From Paucimonas lemoignei (GTDB lineage Bacteria > Pseudomonadota > Gammaproteobacteria > Burkholderiales > Burkholderiaceae_D), in NCBI RefSeq assembly GCF_004342585.1, contig NZ_SLZQ01000013.1, positions 30,380-94,379 on the forward strand: a DNA stretch of 64,000 nt. The letters are read 5' to 3'. Both the position numbers and the translations under genes were made by a program. Below are positions 29,884-38,269 of the stretch, in pieces. Under the pieces are notes generated by a model, which made no database searches, was not told the DNA's origin, and worked only from the letters and a program-made list of their open reading frames with translations. How positions within the stretch are numbered: position 1 is the first letter of the stretch; every line of letters starts with the position of its first letter.

Positions 29884-31521
29884 TTAAGTTCGCCCTGGCG
29901 CGGGCAATGCCATACGGGCAGGCGCGTTGCGCTGAGCCGGCGCCGGCAAGGCTGCCACTCGCTCCCCTGCGTCCCTATCGTCCAGCTTGAACACTTTCAC
30001 CAGCTGCGCCAGGCCGCCGGCCTGATCCTGTAGCGATGCCGCCACTGCCGCGGCTTCCTCGACCAGCGCGGCATTTTGCTGGGTCACCTGGTCCATCTGC
30101 GCGATCGTGTGATTCACCTGTTCGATGCCCGCGCTTTGCTCGCTGCTGGCGGCGGCGATTTCATTCATGATATCGGTGACGCGCTGCACGCTGGCGACGA
30201 TTTCCTGCATGGTTACGCCGGCATGATCGACCAGCTTTCTGCCTGAATCGACCTTGGCAACCGAATCGTCGATCAAGCCCTTGATTTCCTTGGCCGCAGA
30301 TGCGGAACGTTGCGCCAGCGTGCGCACCTCTGCCGCTACCACCGCGAATCCGCGTCCCTGCTCGCCGGCGCGCGCGGCTTCCACTGCGGCGTTCAGCGCG
30401 AGGATATTGGTCTGGAACGCGATGCTGTCAATGACGCCGATGATGTCGACGATCTTCTTCGAGGAAGTGTCGATCGCGGCCATGGTATCGACCACTTCGG
30501 ACACTACCACCCCGCCCCTGCCTGCCACTTCCGACGCGGAAGCCGCGAGCTGATTCGCCTGGCGCGCATTGTCGGCGTTTTGCCGCACGGTGGAAGTCAA
30601 TTCTTCCATCGATGAAGCAGCCTCTTCAAGCGCGGCTGCCTGTTGTTCGGTGCGCGCGGAGAGATCGAGGTTGCCCGAGGCGATCTGGGTGGAGGCAGTG
30701 GCGATCGCATCGGTGCCGGTGCGCACCTGCGCGACGATGCGCACCAGGCTGTCGTTCATGTTCTTGAGCGCCAGCATCAGCTGCCCGGCCTCGTCGGTCG
30801 AGCGCACGTCGATGCGCGTCGAGATATCGCCTGCCGCCACCGTTTCCGCCACGCGCACCGCCGCCTTCAGAGGACGGACGATCGAGCGCGTGATCAGCCA
30901 GGCGACCACGATACTCAGCAGCATGGTCAAGCCGCCGAGAACCAGCACGATATTGCGCGAATGCTCATACTCGGCGTGTGCGTCGACGGCTGCCTGCGCC
31001 GCCATTTCCTTTTCATGGGCGACGATATCGTCGAGCGCCACCAGCGTCTTGCGCAGCGCCGGCGCCGCCACGCTCATCAGGTGTTCGGTGGCTTCGGCAT
31101 TTTTCTGCTCGGCCTTCATTGCCAGCACTTCATTATTTTTCGGCACCGCGATGACCAGCAAATCGTTCAGCGTCGCCAGCAGGGCCTGTTCCTTTTCGCT
31201 GGTGGCCAACTTGCTCAATTCCTTCTTGCCGGCGCCGTATCGCGCGCGCGCCTCGCCCATCCTTTTCTTTTCTGCGTCGATCGCCGCATCTTCGTTCAGC
31301 AAGACGATGTTGCTGGCATGCGTAGCCACGTCGCGGATCGCGAATGCCATGTCGCTGGCCGCGGCAACCTTGGCATTTTTATCGTTCACAATATCGTTCA
31401 GGCGATGCTCGATACGCCCCATCGAATTCAGGCTCAAGCCCAGAACAGTACCCAACAACCCCAGCACAAGAGCAAAAGCCAAGCCCAGCCGGAAGCCGAT
31501 TCTCATATTTGCAAACGACAT
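29884..31521 (-). CDS. methyl-accepting chemotaxis protein
   Basis: The 545-residue transducer has an N-terminal membrane helix (about 10-30), a periplasmic four-helix-bundle sensor (about 31-188), a second membrane helix (about 190-210), a HAMP domain (about 212-265, beginning [12 protein letters not shown]) and the cytoplasmic signalling domain whose tip reads [20 protein letters not shown]. Methylation-helix sequences ([19 protein letters not shown]) are present; there is no NWETF-type CheR/CheB tether at the C-terminus. Ligand unknown. It lies downstream of the binding protein at 31709-32920 but a terminator separates them. Confidence 0.93.
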   Translation of the reverse strand: MSFANMRIGFRLGLAFALVLGLLGTVLGLSLNSMGRIEHRLNDIVNDKNAKVAAASDMAFAIRDVATHASNIVLLNEDAAIDAEKKRMGEARARYGAGKKELSKLATSEKEQALLATLNDLLVIAVPKNNEVLAMKAEQKNAEATEHLMSVAAPALRKTLVALDDIVAHEKEMAAQAAVDAHAEYEHSRNIVLVLGGLTMLLSIVVAWLITRSIVRPLKAAVRVAETVAAGDISTRIDVRSTDEAGQLMLALKNMNDSLVRIVAQVRTGTDAIATASTQIASGNLDLSARTEQQAAALEEAASSMEELTSTVRQNADNARQANQLAASASEVAGRGGVVVSEVVDTMAAIDTSSKKIVDIIGVIDSIAFQTNILALNAAVEAARAGEQGRGFAVVAAEVRTLAQRSASAAKEIKGLIDDSVAKVDSGRKLVDHAGVTMQEIVASVQRVTDIMNEIAAASSEQSAGIEQVNHTIAQMDQVTQQNAALVEEAAAVAASLQDQAGGLAQLVKVFKLDDRDAGERVAALPAPAQRNAPARMALPAPGRT

Positions 31522-31613
31522 TTTACTTCCCAGATTTTTTATTAAACAGAATGAATATGTTCAGGATTTAAACGATGAGTTTTGCGACGCTGTCGATAGA
31601 GCGACGCTGATAA

Positions 31614-31649
31614 AAAACGCGCCGGCCTGGATAAGGAGCGGCGCGTTTT
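31614..31649 (-). terminator. intrinsic terminator after the binding-protein gene
   Basis: An 11-bp inverted repeat pairs 31614-31624 with 31639-31649 (AAAACGCGCCG/CGGCGCGTTTT). On the minus strand it is followed by further T residues (to 31612). It ends the transcript from 32920 and isolates the chemoreceptor gene. Confidence 0.82.
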
Positions 31650-31708
31650 GTTTTGGCAGGAAGAGATGAATTCGCGACAGAGCTTATCTCTTCCTTTCCT
31701 TTTGCCGC

Positions 31709-32920
31709 TTAGCCCTTCACCAGCGGACAGTTGCCTTCGTTAAGCGGGCGGAATGCCTTGTCCGCCGGGATCACTGCTTTCTGCTTGTAGTAATCCCACG
31801 GGTACTTCGATTCGGACGGCTTCTTCACCTGGTACACGTACATGTCGTGCACCATGCGGCCATCTTCGCGGATCTTGCCGTTCTTAGCGAACATGTCGTT
31901 GATCGGCGTCGACTTCATCTTGGCCATGACTGCCGCGGTATCGTCCGTGCCCGCAGCCTGCACCGCCTTCAGGTAATGCAGCGTGGATGAATAGTCGCCG
32001 GCATCGCCCATGGTCGGCATGCGCTTGGTCATCTCGAAGAAGCGCTTGGACCATTTGCGGGTTTCTTCGTCGCGGTCCCAATAGAAGCCGCTGGTGAGCG
32101 TCAGGCCCTGCGCGATTTCCAGGCCCATGGCATCGACGTCGGTGATCCACACCAGCAGGCCCGCGAGGGTTTGCTTGCCGGACTTGGTCACGCCGAATTC
32201 ATACGCGGATTTGACGCTGTTGATGAAACCGGTGCCGGAACCTGCCAGCGCAATTACCTTGGCCTTGGAGCTCTGTGCCTGCAGGAGGAAGGAAGAGTAA
32301 TCCGACGTGTTGACCGGATGGCGGATGGTGCCCAGCACTTTGCCGCCCTTGCCCTTGACTGCGCCGATCGTATCGGCTTCCAGTGAATGGCCGAAGGCGT
32401 AATCGGCGGTCAGGAAGTACCAGCTGTCGCCGCCCTGCTTGACGATTTCATTGCCCGTGCCATGCGCCAATGCCCAGGTGTCGTAGGCATAGTGAATGCT
32501 GTTGGGCGTGCAGGCATCGCCGGTGATGCGGGAAGAGCCGGAGCCGTTGACGATGGCGATGGCGTTCTTTTCCTTTGCCACGCCGATTACCGACAGCGCC
32601 ACGCCGGAATTGATCAGATTGGAGATCATGCGGACGTTTTGCGTATCGAACCATTCACGCGCCTTGGTGGCAGCGATATCCGGCTTGTTGAGGTGATCAT
32701 TGACGACCACTTCGATGGGGCGCCCGAGCACTTTGCCGCCAAAATCCTGTACCGCCATTTTTACGGCATTGACCGCTCCCTGGCCGGCTTCGTGGGAAAA
32801 CTGGCCGGTCATGTCAGTCATGACGCCGATGCGCAAAGGCTTCGTATCCTGCGCATTGGCAGCCCCTGCGGCAAATGCCGCCAGCAGGCTGAACTGCAAT
32901 ACCTTCATTGCTTTCTTCAT
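31709..32920 (-). CDS. periplasmic substrate-binding protein, branched-chain amino acid ABC type
   Basis: The 403-residue protein has a signal peptide (about 1-23, ending AGAANAQ) and a Peripla_BP_6/LivJ-type fold: LRIGVMTDMTGQFSHEAGQGAVNAVKMAV at the N-terminus and WYFLTADYAFGHSLEADT in the middle. Relatives of this exact type accompany aromatic or organic-acid catabolic genes in Burkholderiales and Rhizobiales. No permease or ATPase gene is in the window, so the transporter partners are elsewhere or shared. Its promoter carries the same inverted repeat as the catabolic operon at 46008-46033, which ties it to that regulon; the ligand is probably the pathway substrate. Confidence 0.9.
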   Translation of the reverse strand: MKKAMKVLQFSLLAAFAAGAANAQDTKPLRIGVMTDMTGQFSHEAGQGAVNAVKMAVQDFGGKVLGRPIEVVVNDHLNKPDIAATKAREWFDTQNVRMISNLINSGVALSVIGVAKEKNAIAIVNGSGSSRITGDACTPNSIHYAYDTWALAHGTGNEIVKQGGDSWYFLTADYAFGHSLEADTIGAVKGKGGKVLGTIRHPVNTSDYSSFLLQAQSSKAKVIALAGSGTGFINSVKSAYEFGVTKSGKQTLAGLLVWITDVDAMGLEIAQGLTLTSGFYWDRDEETRKWSKRFFEMTKRMPTMGDAGDYSSTLHYLKAVQAAGTDDTAAVMAKMKSTPINDMFAKNGKIREDGRMVHDMYVYQVKKPSESKYPWDYYKQKAVIPADKAFRPLNEGNCPLVKG

Positions 32921-32949
32921 TGTCTCGCTCCAATCTGGATTTACTAAAT

Positions 32950-32981
32950 AGTATATTTAAGCAAGTAATACGCTTGCATAA
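32950..32981 (-). promoter_or_regulatory. predicted operator overlapping the promoter of the binding-protein gene
   Basis: An inverted repeat TTAAGCAAG-N7-CTTGCATAA occupies 32957-32981. A probable -10 TATACT (minus strand, 32950-32955) lies directly next to it, 30 nt before the gene. The same right arm CTTGCATAA and left arm TTAAG-x-GCAA recur at 46008-46033 upstream of the alcohol dehydrogenase gene. The regulator encoded at 33245-34252 is the natural candidate to bind it. Confidence 0.6.
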
Positions 32982-33244
32982 GTAGATTATTAAAATCGTG
33001 ACGCAATGTCAAAGACTTTGTCATCCATTCTCGAATAATTTAAGTGCAACGTGAATCACCGATACGCGAGCGAAGTCACGGCATGCCTGCTGCCGTCCCA
33101 GACGAGTTTCATAATCAAATCGACAGTTTTTTCAATCCACTTATGAAAGCATTAACTTGACCTCACGATGCGAAAGCAAGCGCGTCATGTTCCCTGTCTT
33201 GACGACATCAGCGCACACGCATAAACCCCATCGGGTATTGTTCG
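32982..33244. other. intergenic stretch between binding-protein and regulator genes
   Basis: No gene is supported here. The one notable element is TTAAGTGCAA at 33040-33049, identical to the left arm of the operator at 46008-46017, which may be an isolated half-site. A short reading frame on the plus strand that begins in this gap is mostly antisense to the regulator and is not considered real. Confidence 0.5.
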
Positions 33245-34252
33245 TCAGGCGGCCTCGCATGAATTGTCGAAGCTGTAGCTCAACCCGTACTCGACTTGAC
33301 GCGGATCGAGTTCTTCTCCGCATTCGCTGCATACGACACGAGCAAAGAAATCATGCTGGCACAGGCGATGACGCAGGATCAGCGGCGGCTTGCCATGGGA
33401 TAGCCACTTGTCGCCCCAGTGCATCATGACGATCATCGAGCCGTACAGGTCGCGTCCCTTGGCGGTGAAGCGATACTCGTAACGATCCGGGCGAGCCTGG
33501 TATTGGCGCTTTTCGATGACGCCATGCTCGGTCAAGCGCTGCAGACGGTCGGTGAGAATGTTGCTGGCAATGCCGAGGTTGGCCTGAAATTCATCGAACC
33601 GGCGCACGCCGAAAAACATTTCGCGGATTAACAAGAAGCTCCAGCGATCGCCGATGATCTGCAGCGACCGTGCCACCGAGCAGGGACGCAAGCGCTGCAG
33701 CACCTGCGGATCGGAAGCGCGACGCGAACGTATGCGGTCGAGCTGGCGTGCCTGGCTGCCTGCCCCCGGGCCGTTACGGTATTGCACGTCGTGCGGGTCG
33801 ACAGCCTGGTTGCAAGCCGAGCATGCGACCACTGGCGAGCAATGCTTGCCGCAGCGCTTGTGAATCAGACGCAACGGAAGCTCTTGGCCATCGCTTTGCC
33901 AGGTATCGCCGAATTTGAGCAAGGCCAGCATGGTCGGATACAAGTCCCTGCCCTGTTCCGTCAGTCGGTACTCGAAACGGGCTGCCGACGCCGAGTAGGC
34001 AACCTTGCGCAACAAGCCGAGTTCGGTCAGCTTGAGCAAGCGTTTGACCAGGGTATTGCGCGGCAATTTAAGAACGCTCTGGAACTGCTCGAAACGGCGC
34101 GCGCCGAAAAAGCATTCACGCAAGACCAAAAAGCTCCAGGCATCCGAGAGGATTTCGACCGTACGGCCGACTGAACAGAATCGGTCCAGCGATGGAAAGC
34201 GCGGAGGGGCATCCGCATCCTGCAAAGTGCTCATTGATTGCACGGCTGGCAT
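33245..34252 (-). CDS. tandem HxlR-type transcriptional regulator
   Basis: The 335-residue protein is two HxlR winged-helix modules in one chain. Module 1 (about 22-158) has CSVGRTVEILSDAWSFLVLRECFFGARRFEQFQ and module 2 (about 188-322) CSVARSLQIIGDRWSFLLIREMFFGVRRFDEFQ. Each winged helix is followed by a Cys/His cluster, (residues 131-154 with C134, C138, C144, C147; residues 295-311 with H300, C308, C311) that looks like a small metal or redox site. HxlR proteins normally act as homodimers of single modules, so this is a covalent pseudo-dimer. It lies just downstream of the catabolic operon and is the likely controller of the two operators found here. Confidence 0.85.
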   Translation of the reverse strand: MPAVQSMSTLQDADAPPRFPSLDRFCSVGRTVEILSDAWSFLVLRECFFGARRFEQFQSVLKLPRNTLVKRLLKLTELGLLRKVAYSASAARFEYRLTEQGRDLYPTMLALLKFGDTWQSDGQELPLRLIHKRCGKHCSPVVACSACNQAVDPHDVQYRNGPGAGSQARQLDRIRSRRASDPQVLQRLRPCSVARSLQIIGDRWSFLLIREMFFGVRRFDEFQANLGIASNILTDRLQRLTEHGVIEKRQYQARPDRYEYRFTAKGRDLYGSMIVMMHWGDKWLSHGKPPLILRHRLCQHDFFARVVCSECGEELDPRQVEYGLSYSFDNSCEAA

Positions 34253-34324
34253 AGTAATGATCGAATCCTAAATCTGGCGCAATGACGGAACAAGTTCAGA
34301 GCACTTCATTATATACGGGCGACG

Positions 34325-35800
34325 TCAGATGCCTCCCATGCACAGGTACTTGATTTCCAGGTAATCCTCGATCCCGTACTTGGATCCCTCGCGGCCATTG
34401 CCGCTTTCCTTGATGCCACCAAACGGCGCCACCTCGGTGGAAATCAAGCCTTCATTGACGCCGACCATGCCGTATTCCAGCTTCTCGGCCACGCGCCAGA
34501 CGCGACCGATATCGCGACCATAGAAATAGGCTGCCAGGCCGAATTCGGTATCGTTGGCCAGGCGAATCGCCTCTTCCTCGGTCTTGAATCGGAAGACGGG
34601 CGCGACCGGGCTGAACGTTTCTTCGCGGAAGATCGCCATGTCGGGAGTCGCGTCGGCCAAAATGGTTGGCACATAGAAATTGGCGCCAAGCTCATGGCGT
34701 TTTCCGCCGAGGATGACTTTTGCGCCTTTTTTCGTGGCATCGCTGACATGCTCTTCGGCTTTGGCGACCGCCTTGTCATCGATGAGCGGACCGATCACCG
34801 TGCCGCTCTCGAGACCGTCGCCGACTTTCAAGGCACTTACCGCCTTGGCAAAGCGCGCGACGAAATCATCGTAAACCGCATCCTGCACCAGGATGCGATT
34901 GGCGCAGACGCAGGTTTGCCCGGCGTTGCGGTACTTGGCGATCAGCGCGCCCTTCACTGCCGCATCGAGATCGGCATCGTCGAACACGATGAATGGCGCA
35001 TTGCCGCCCAATTCCATCGATGTTTTCTTCACCGTGGCGGCACATTGCTGCATGAGCAGCTTGCCGATTTCGGTCGAGCCGGTGAAGGTCAATTTCCGCA
35101 CCGTCGGATTGGCAGTCATTTCGCCGCCGATTTCCGATGCCGATCCGGTTATGCATGAGAACACGCCCTTGGGAATGCCGGCACGCTCGGCGAGCACGCA
35201 CAGGGCCAATGCCGAGAACGGCGTCTGGCTGGCGGGCTTGACGACGATGGTGCAGCCGGCCGCGAGTGCCGGTGCAACCTTGCGGGTGATCATCGCTGCT
35301 GGAAAGTTCCAGGGCGTGATCGCCGCGCACACGCCGACCGGCTGCTTGATGACGACAATGCGGCGGTCGCCGGCGGGCGCGGGAATCGTGTCGCCATACA
35401 CGCGTTTGGCTTCTTCGGCGAACCATTCGACATACGAAGCGGCATAGGCGATCTCGCCACGGCTTTCCGCCAAGGGCTTGCCTTGCTCGGTGGTCATGAT
35501 GACCGCCAAGTCTTCCTGGTTCGCCATCAATAACTCAAACCATTTACGCAGAATGACAGCACGCTCCTTGGCCGTTTTCGCTTGCCAGGCTCCCATGGCG
35601 GCTTCGGCGGCTTCGATGGCACGGCGGGTTTCGGTACCGCCCATCTTCGGCACGTTACCGATGGCAGCGCCGGTCGCGGGGTTATCCACGGCGATGGTGC
35701 CGCCGCTATCGGCATCAACCCAGGCTCCGTCGATATAGCATTGCTGACGAAGAAGAGATGGATCCTGCAAACGAATGGCGGAGATAGTGGCTTGGTTCAT
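34325..35800 (-). CDS. NAD(P)-dependent aldehyde dehydrogenase, succinate-semialdehyde dehydrogenase-like
   Basis: The 491-residue protein has the ALDH motifs: PWNFPAAMITRKVAPALAAG, the general base Glu in SMELGGNAPFIVFDDAD, the catalytic Cys in NAGQTCVCANR, and EETFSPVAPVFRF near the C-terminus. These residues and the length match GabD-type succinate semialdehyde dehydrogenases. ATG 35800 is preferred over an in-frame start at 35878 because it gives the normal N-terminus. It is the last enzyme gene of the operon and would oxidise a semialdehyde made by the upstream alcohol dehydrogenase. Confidence 0.92.
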   Translation of the reverse strand: MNQATISAIRLQDPSLLRQQCYIDGAWVDADSGGTIAVDNPATGAAIGNVPKMGGTETRRAIEAAEAAMGAWQAKTAKERAVILRKWFELLMANQEDLAVIMTTEQGKPLAESRGEIAYAASYVEWFAEEAKRVYGDTIPAPAGDRRIVVIKQPVGVCAAITPWNFPAAMITRKVAPALAAGCTIVVKPASQTPFSALALCVLAERAGIPKGVFSCITGSASEIGGEMTANPTVRKLTFTGSTEIGKLLMQQCAATVKKTSMELGGNAPFIVFDDADLDAAVKGALIAKYRNAGQTCVCANRILVQDAVYDDFVARFAKAVSALKVGDGLESGTVIGPLIDDKAVAKAEEHVSDATKKGAKVILGGKRHELGANFYVPTILADATPDMAIFREETFSPVAPVFRFKTEEEAIRLANDTEFGLAAYFYGRDIGRVWRVAEKLEYGMVGVNEGLISTEVAPFGGIKESGNGREGSKYGIEDYLEIKYLCMGGI

Positions 35801-35922
35801 GTGGTCTCTTGGCGTATAAGGTGACAATGGCGCAGCGGCAATGGCAGATGACGGCAGCGTTCCGCAAGCGATGAACATTCCGTGTCATGCCGAACATGAA
35901 CTGCCCGGCATGACACGCTTCC

Positions 35923-37482
35923 TCAATTTGTGGTGAGGACTTCCTTCAGTTTGAAACGGATGATCTTGCCCGATCCGGTGCGCGGAATTTCTTCCACTAC
36001 GTGAACAGCCTGGGGCAGCTTGTACGACGACAAGCGCTCGCGGCAATGCTCGATCAGATCGGCCTCGACCAGCGTCGTGCCGGGACGCGGCACTACGAAT
36101 ACCACGGGGACTTCGCCCAAATGCGGATGCGGCGCGCCGACCACGGCGCAGTCCAGCACCGCCGGATGAGCACAACAGGTTTCCTCGATCTCGGCGGGCG
36201 CAATATTCTGACCGCCCCGGATGATGAGTTCTTTCAGCCTGCCGGTAATGGTAAGGAAACCATTGTCATCGGCTTTCGCCAGGTCACCGGTGTGATACCA
36301 GCCATTGCGGACTGCCTTGGCGGTTTCCTCCGGCTTGTTGTGATAGCCCTTCATCAGGTTGGGACCGCGCACGACTAGCTCGCCTTCGACACCGGCCGCG
36401 ACGTCCAGCCCGGTCGCAGGATCGATGATGCGGGTCGTCAAACCCGGCACAGGCAAGCCGCAGGAACCCATCACACGGCCACCGCTGAGCCAGTTGAGCG
36501 TCACCATCGTCGAGGTCTCGGTAATGCCGTAACCGTCAAGCAGCATGACGCCGAAGCGCTGTTCGAATTCCTGATTGACAGGCGCAGGCATGATGGCGCC
36601 GGCGGACAGGCAGACGCGCAGACCAGGAAAACGCACACCCGGCTCGGCGCGCGCCGCTTCCAGCATGTAATGGAACATGGTGGGCACGCCGGGAAATACC
36701 GTCACGCCGCCAGCCTTCAACTGCGCCATGACTTCGGAGGTGGAAAACTTTTCCAGTATTGTTTCGCTCGCGCCTGTCGCCACGATGCTGACTGCCGTAA
36801 GATTCAGCGCATACGAGTGGAACAGCGGCAAGGGCGACAACACGTGATCGTTTTCATTCAGCCCTGCGATCGGCGCCCAGCAGGCAGCGGTCACCCACAG
36901 CATGCTGCGCTGGGAGAGCAATACGCCCTTGGCGCGGCCGGTGGTGCCCGATGTGTAAACGATGAAAGATGGCTCGTCGATCGTTTCCAGGTCACGCGGC
37001 GCGGAACGCGGCGCATTTCGGCACAACGCCGCAAAGCGCAGGCAGCCGGCGCTCGCCGCGGTCGTATCTCCCCGGTCGGTCAGAATCACCGTTTTGAGAT
37101 GAGGATGTTCGGCCTGCAGTTTTGCCACCAGTTCGGCACGCTCATTGCTCGTGATAATCGCCTTGCAGTTGGCATCGCTGATGCGATACGCCACTTCATG
37201 CAGTGTCGCATCGTAGCTGATCGGCACGCTCACGGCGCCGGCGCGCACCGTCCCCAGGCAAGCCTCGACCCACTCCACCGAATTGGGCAGAAAGAGCGCG
37301 ACGCAATCGCCAGGCTCGATGCCGGCATCCTGCAAATGGCCGGCAAGGTTGGCGGTGATCGGCTCCAGTTCGCCGTAACTGACAGATGTCCTGCTGTCCC
37401 GGAATGCGAACTTCTCCGGCTTGGTTTCAGCATGACGGCGTAGCAAAGGGCCCAGCGGGGCGATCAGTTCGGTATGTATCAT
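35923..37482 (-). CDS. AMP-forming acyl-CoA synthetase/ligase
   Basis: The 519-residue adenylate-forming enzyme contains the P-loop-like signature FIVYTSGTTGRAKGVLLSQ (about 172-190), the GYGITETS motif, the hinge GRLKELIIRGGQNI and the catalytic Lys in RTGSGKIIRFKL close to the C-terminus. It activates a carboxylic acid as its CoA thioester. Which acid is not predictable from sequence; the surrounding crotonase, thioesterase and molybdenum hydroxylase imply that some pathway steps use CoA esters. It starts 31 nt after the SDR-like gene. Confidence 0.92.
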   Translation of the reverse strand: MIHTELIAPLGPLLRRHAETKPEKFAFRDSRTSVSYGELEPITANLAGHLQDAGIEPGDCVALFLPNSVEWVEACLGTVRAGAVSVPISYDATLHEVAYRISDANCKAIITSNERAELVAKLQAEHPHLKTVILTDRGDTTAASAGCLRFAALCRNAPRSAPRDLETIDEPSFIVYTSGTTGRAKGVLLSQRSMLWVTAACWAPIAGLNENDHVLSPLPLFHSYALNLTAVSIVATGASETILEKFSTSEVMAQLKAGGVTVFPGVPTMFHYMLEAARAEPGVRFPGLRVCLSAGAIMPAPVNQEFEQRFGVMLLDGYGITETSTMVTLNWLSGGRVMGSCGLPVPGLTTRIIDPATGLDVAAGVEGELVVRGPNLMKGYHNKPEETAKAVRNGWYHTGDLAKADDNGFLTITGRLKELIIRGGQNIAPAEIEETCCAHPAVLDCAVVGAPHPHLGEVPVVFVVPRPGTTLVEADLIEHCRERLSSYKLPQAVHVVEEIPRTGSGKIIRFKLKEVLTTN

Positions 37483-37513
37483 ATTGTCTCCTCTTGCTCT
37501 TGGCCTCCGGCGA

Positions 37514-38269
37514 TCAAACCATGCAGAAGCCGCCGTTGACGCTCAGTACCTGGCCGGTGATCCAGGAAGCGCCATCGGAAGCCAGGAAAGCCACGGTCGG
37601 CGCGACGTCGACCGGCTTGCCGATGCGGCGCAGCGGATACTGCTTGACGATCTTGTCGCGGTTGGCAGCCAGGAATTCCGGATCGGAATGGGCAGTCTCG
37701 ATCAGGCCCAACGAAATGGCGTTGGCGGTGATGTTGGCGCGGCCAAGCTCCTTGGCGAGCGACTTCATCAGGGCGATACCGCCGGCGCGGGCAGCCGCGG
37801 CGATGGCCAGATTGCTCTCGCCGATGCGGGAAGAATCGCCGGCCAGCGTGATGATGCGGCCACCGTTCTGCTTGATCATGTGCGGCGCCACCGCGTGGCA
37901 GGTATGGATAGTACCGTACAGGCAAACGTCGATCTGCTTGGCCCACTGTTCCGGCGTGGTGTTAACGAAGCGCTCGGTGATCACCAGGCCGGCATTGTTG
38001 ACCAGGATATCGATGCGGCCGAAGTCGTTCATGATGGCATCCACCATTGCCGTCACTTCTTCATACTTGCCGATATTGGCGCGATAGGCGCGCGCGTTGC
38101 CGCCGAGTTTTTTGATTTCCTCTACCACCGCTTCCGCTTCAGTCGCCGAGCTGTTGTAGTTGACCGCGACCGTGGCGCCTTCTGCCGCCAAAGCCAGGGA
38201 AATTTCACGGCCGACATCGCGGCCCGCACCGGTCACCAGGGCAACCTTGCCTTGCAGTTTTGCGCTCAT
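37514..38269 (-). CDS. SDR-fold protein lacking the YxxxK catalytic pair
   Basis: The 251-residue protein has an intact Rossmann cofactor motif (VTGAGRDVGREIS, 12-24) and NNAG (91-94), so it should bind NAD(P). At the active site FabG-type SDRs have YxxxK, but here the aligned residues are Ala157 and Arg161 (in LAIAAAARAGGIALMKSLAKE). Serines are present at 146-147. I checked this stretch codon by codon. It may be a non-redox member, use other catalytic residues, or have a binding role. Its ATG directly follows the coxL stop with no gap, with AAAGGAG inside coxL as ribosome binding site. Confidence 0.88.
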   Translation of the reverse strand: MSAKLQGKVALVTGAGRDVGREISLALAAEGATVAVNYNSSATEAEAVVEEIKKLGGNARAYRANIGKYEEVTAMVDAIMNDFGRIDILVNNAGLVITERFVNTTPEQWAKQIDVCLYGTIHTCHAVAPHMIKQNGGRIITLAGDSSRIGESNLAIAAAARAGGIALMKSLAKELGRANITANAISLGLIETAHSDPEFLAANRDKIVKQYPLRRIGKPVDVAPTVAFLASDGASWITGQVLSVNGGFCMV

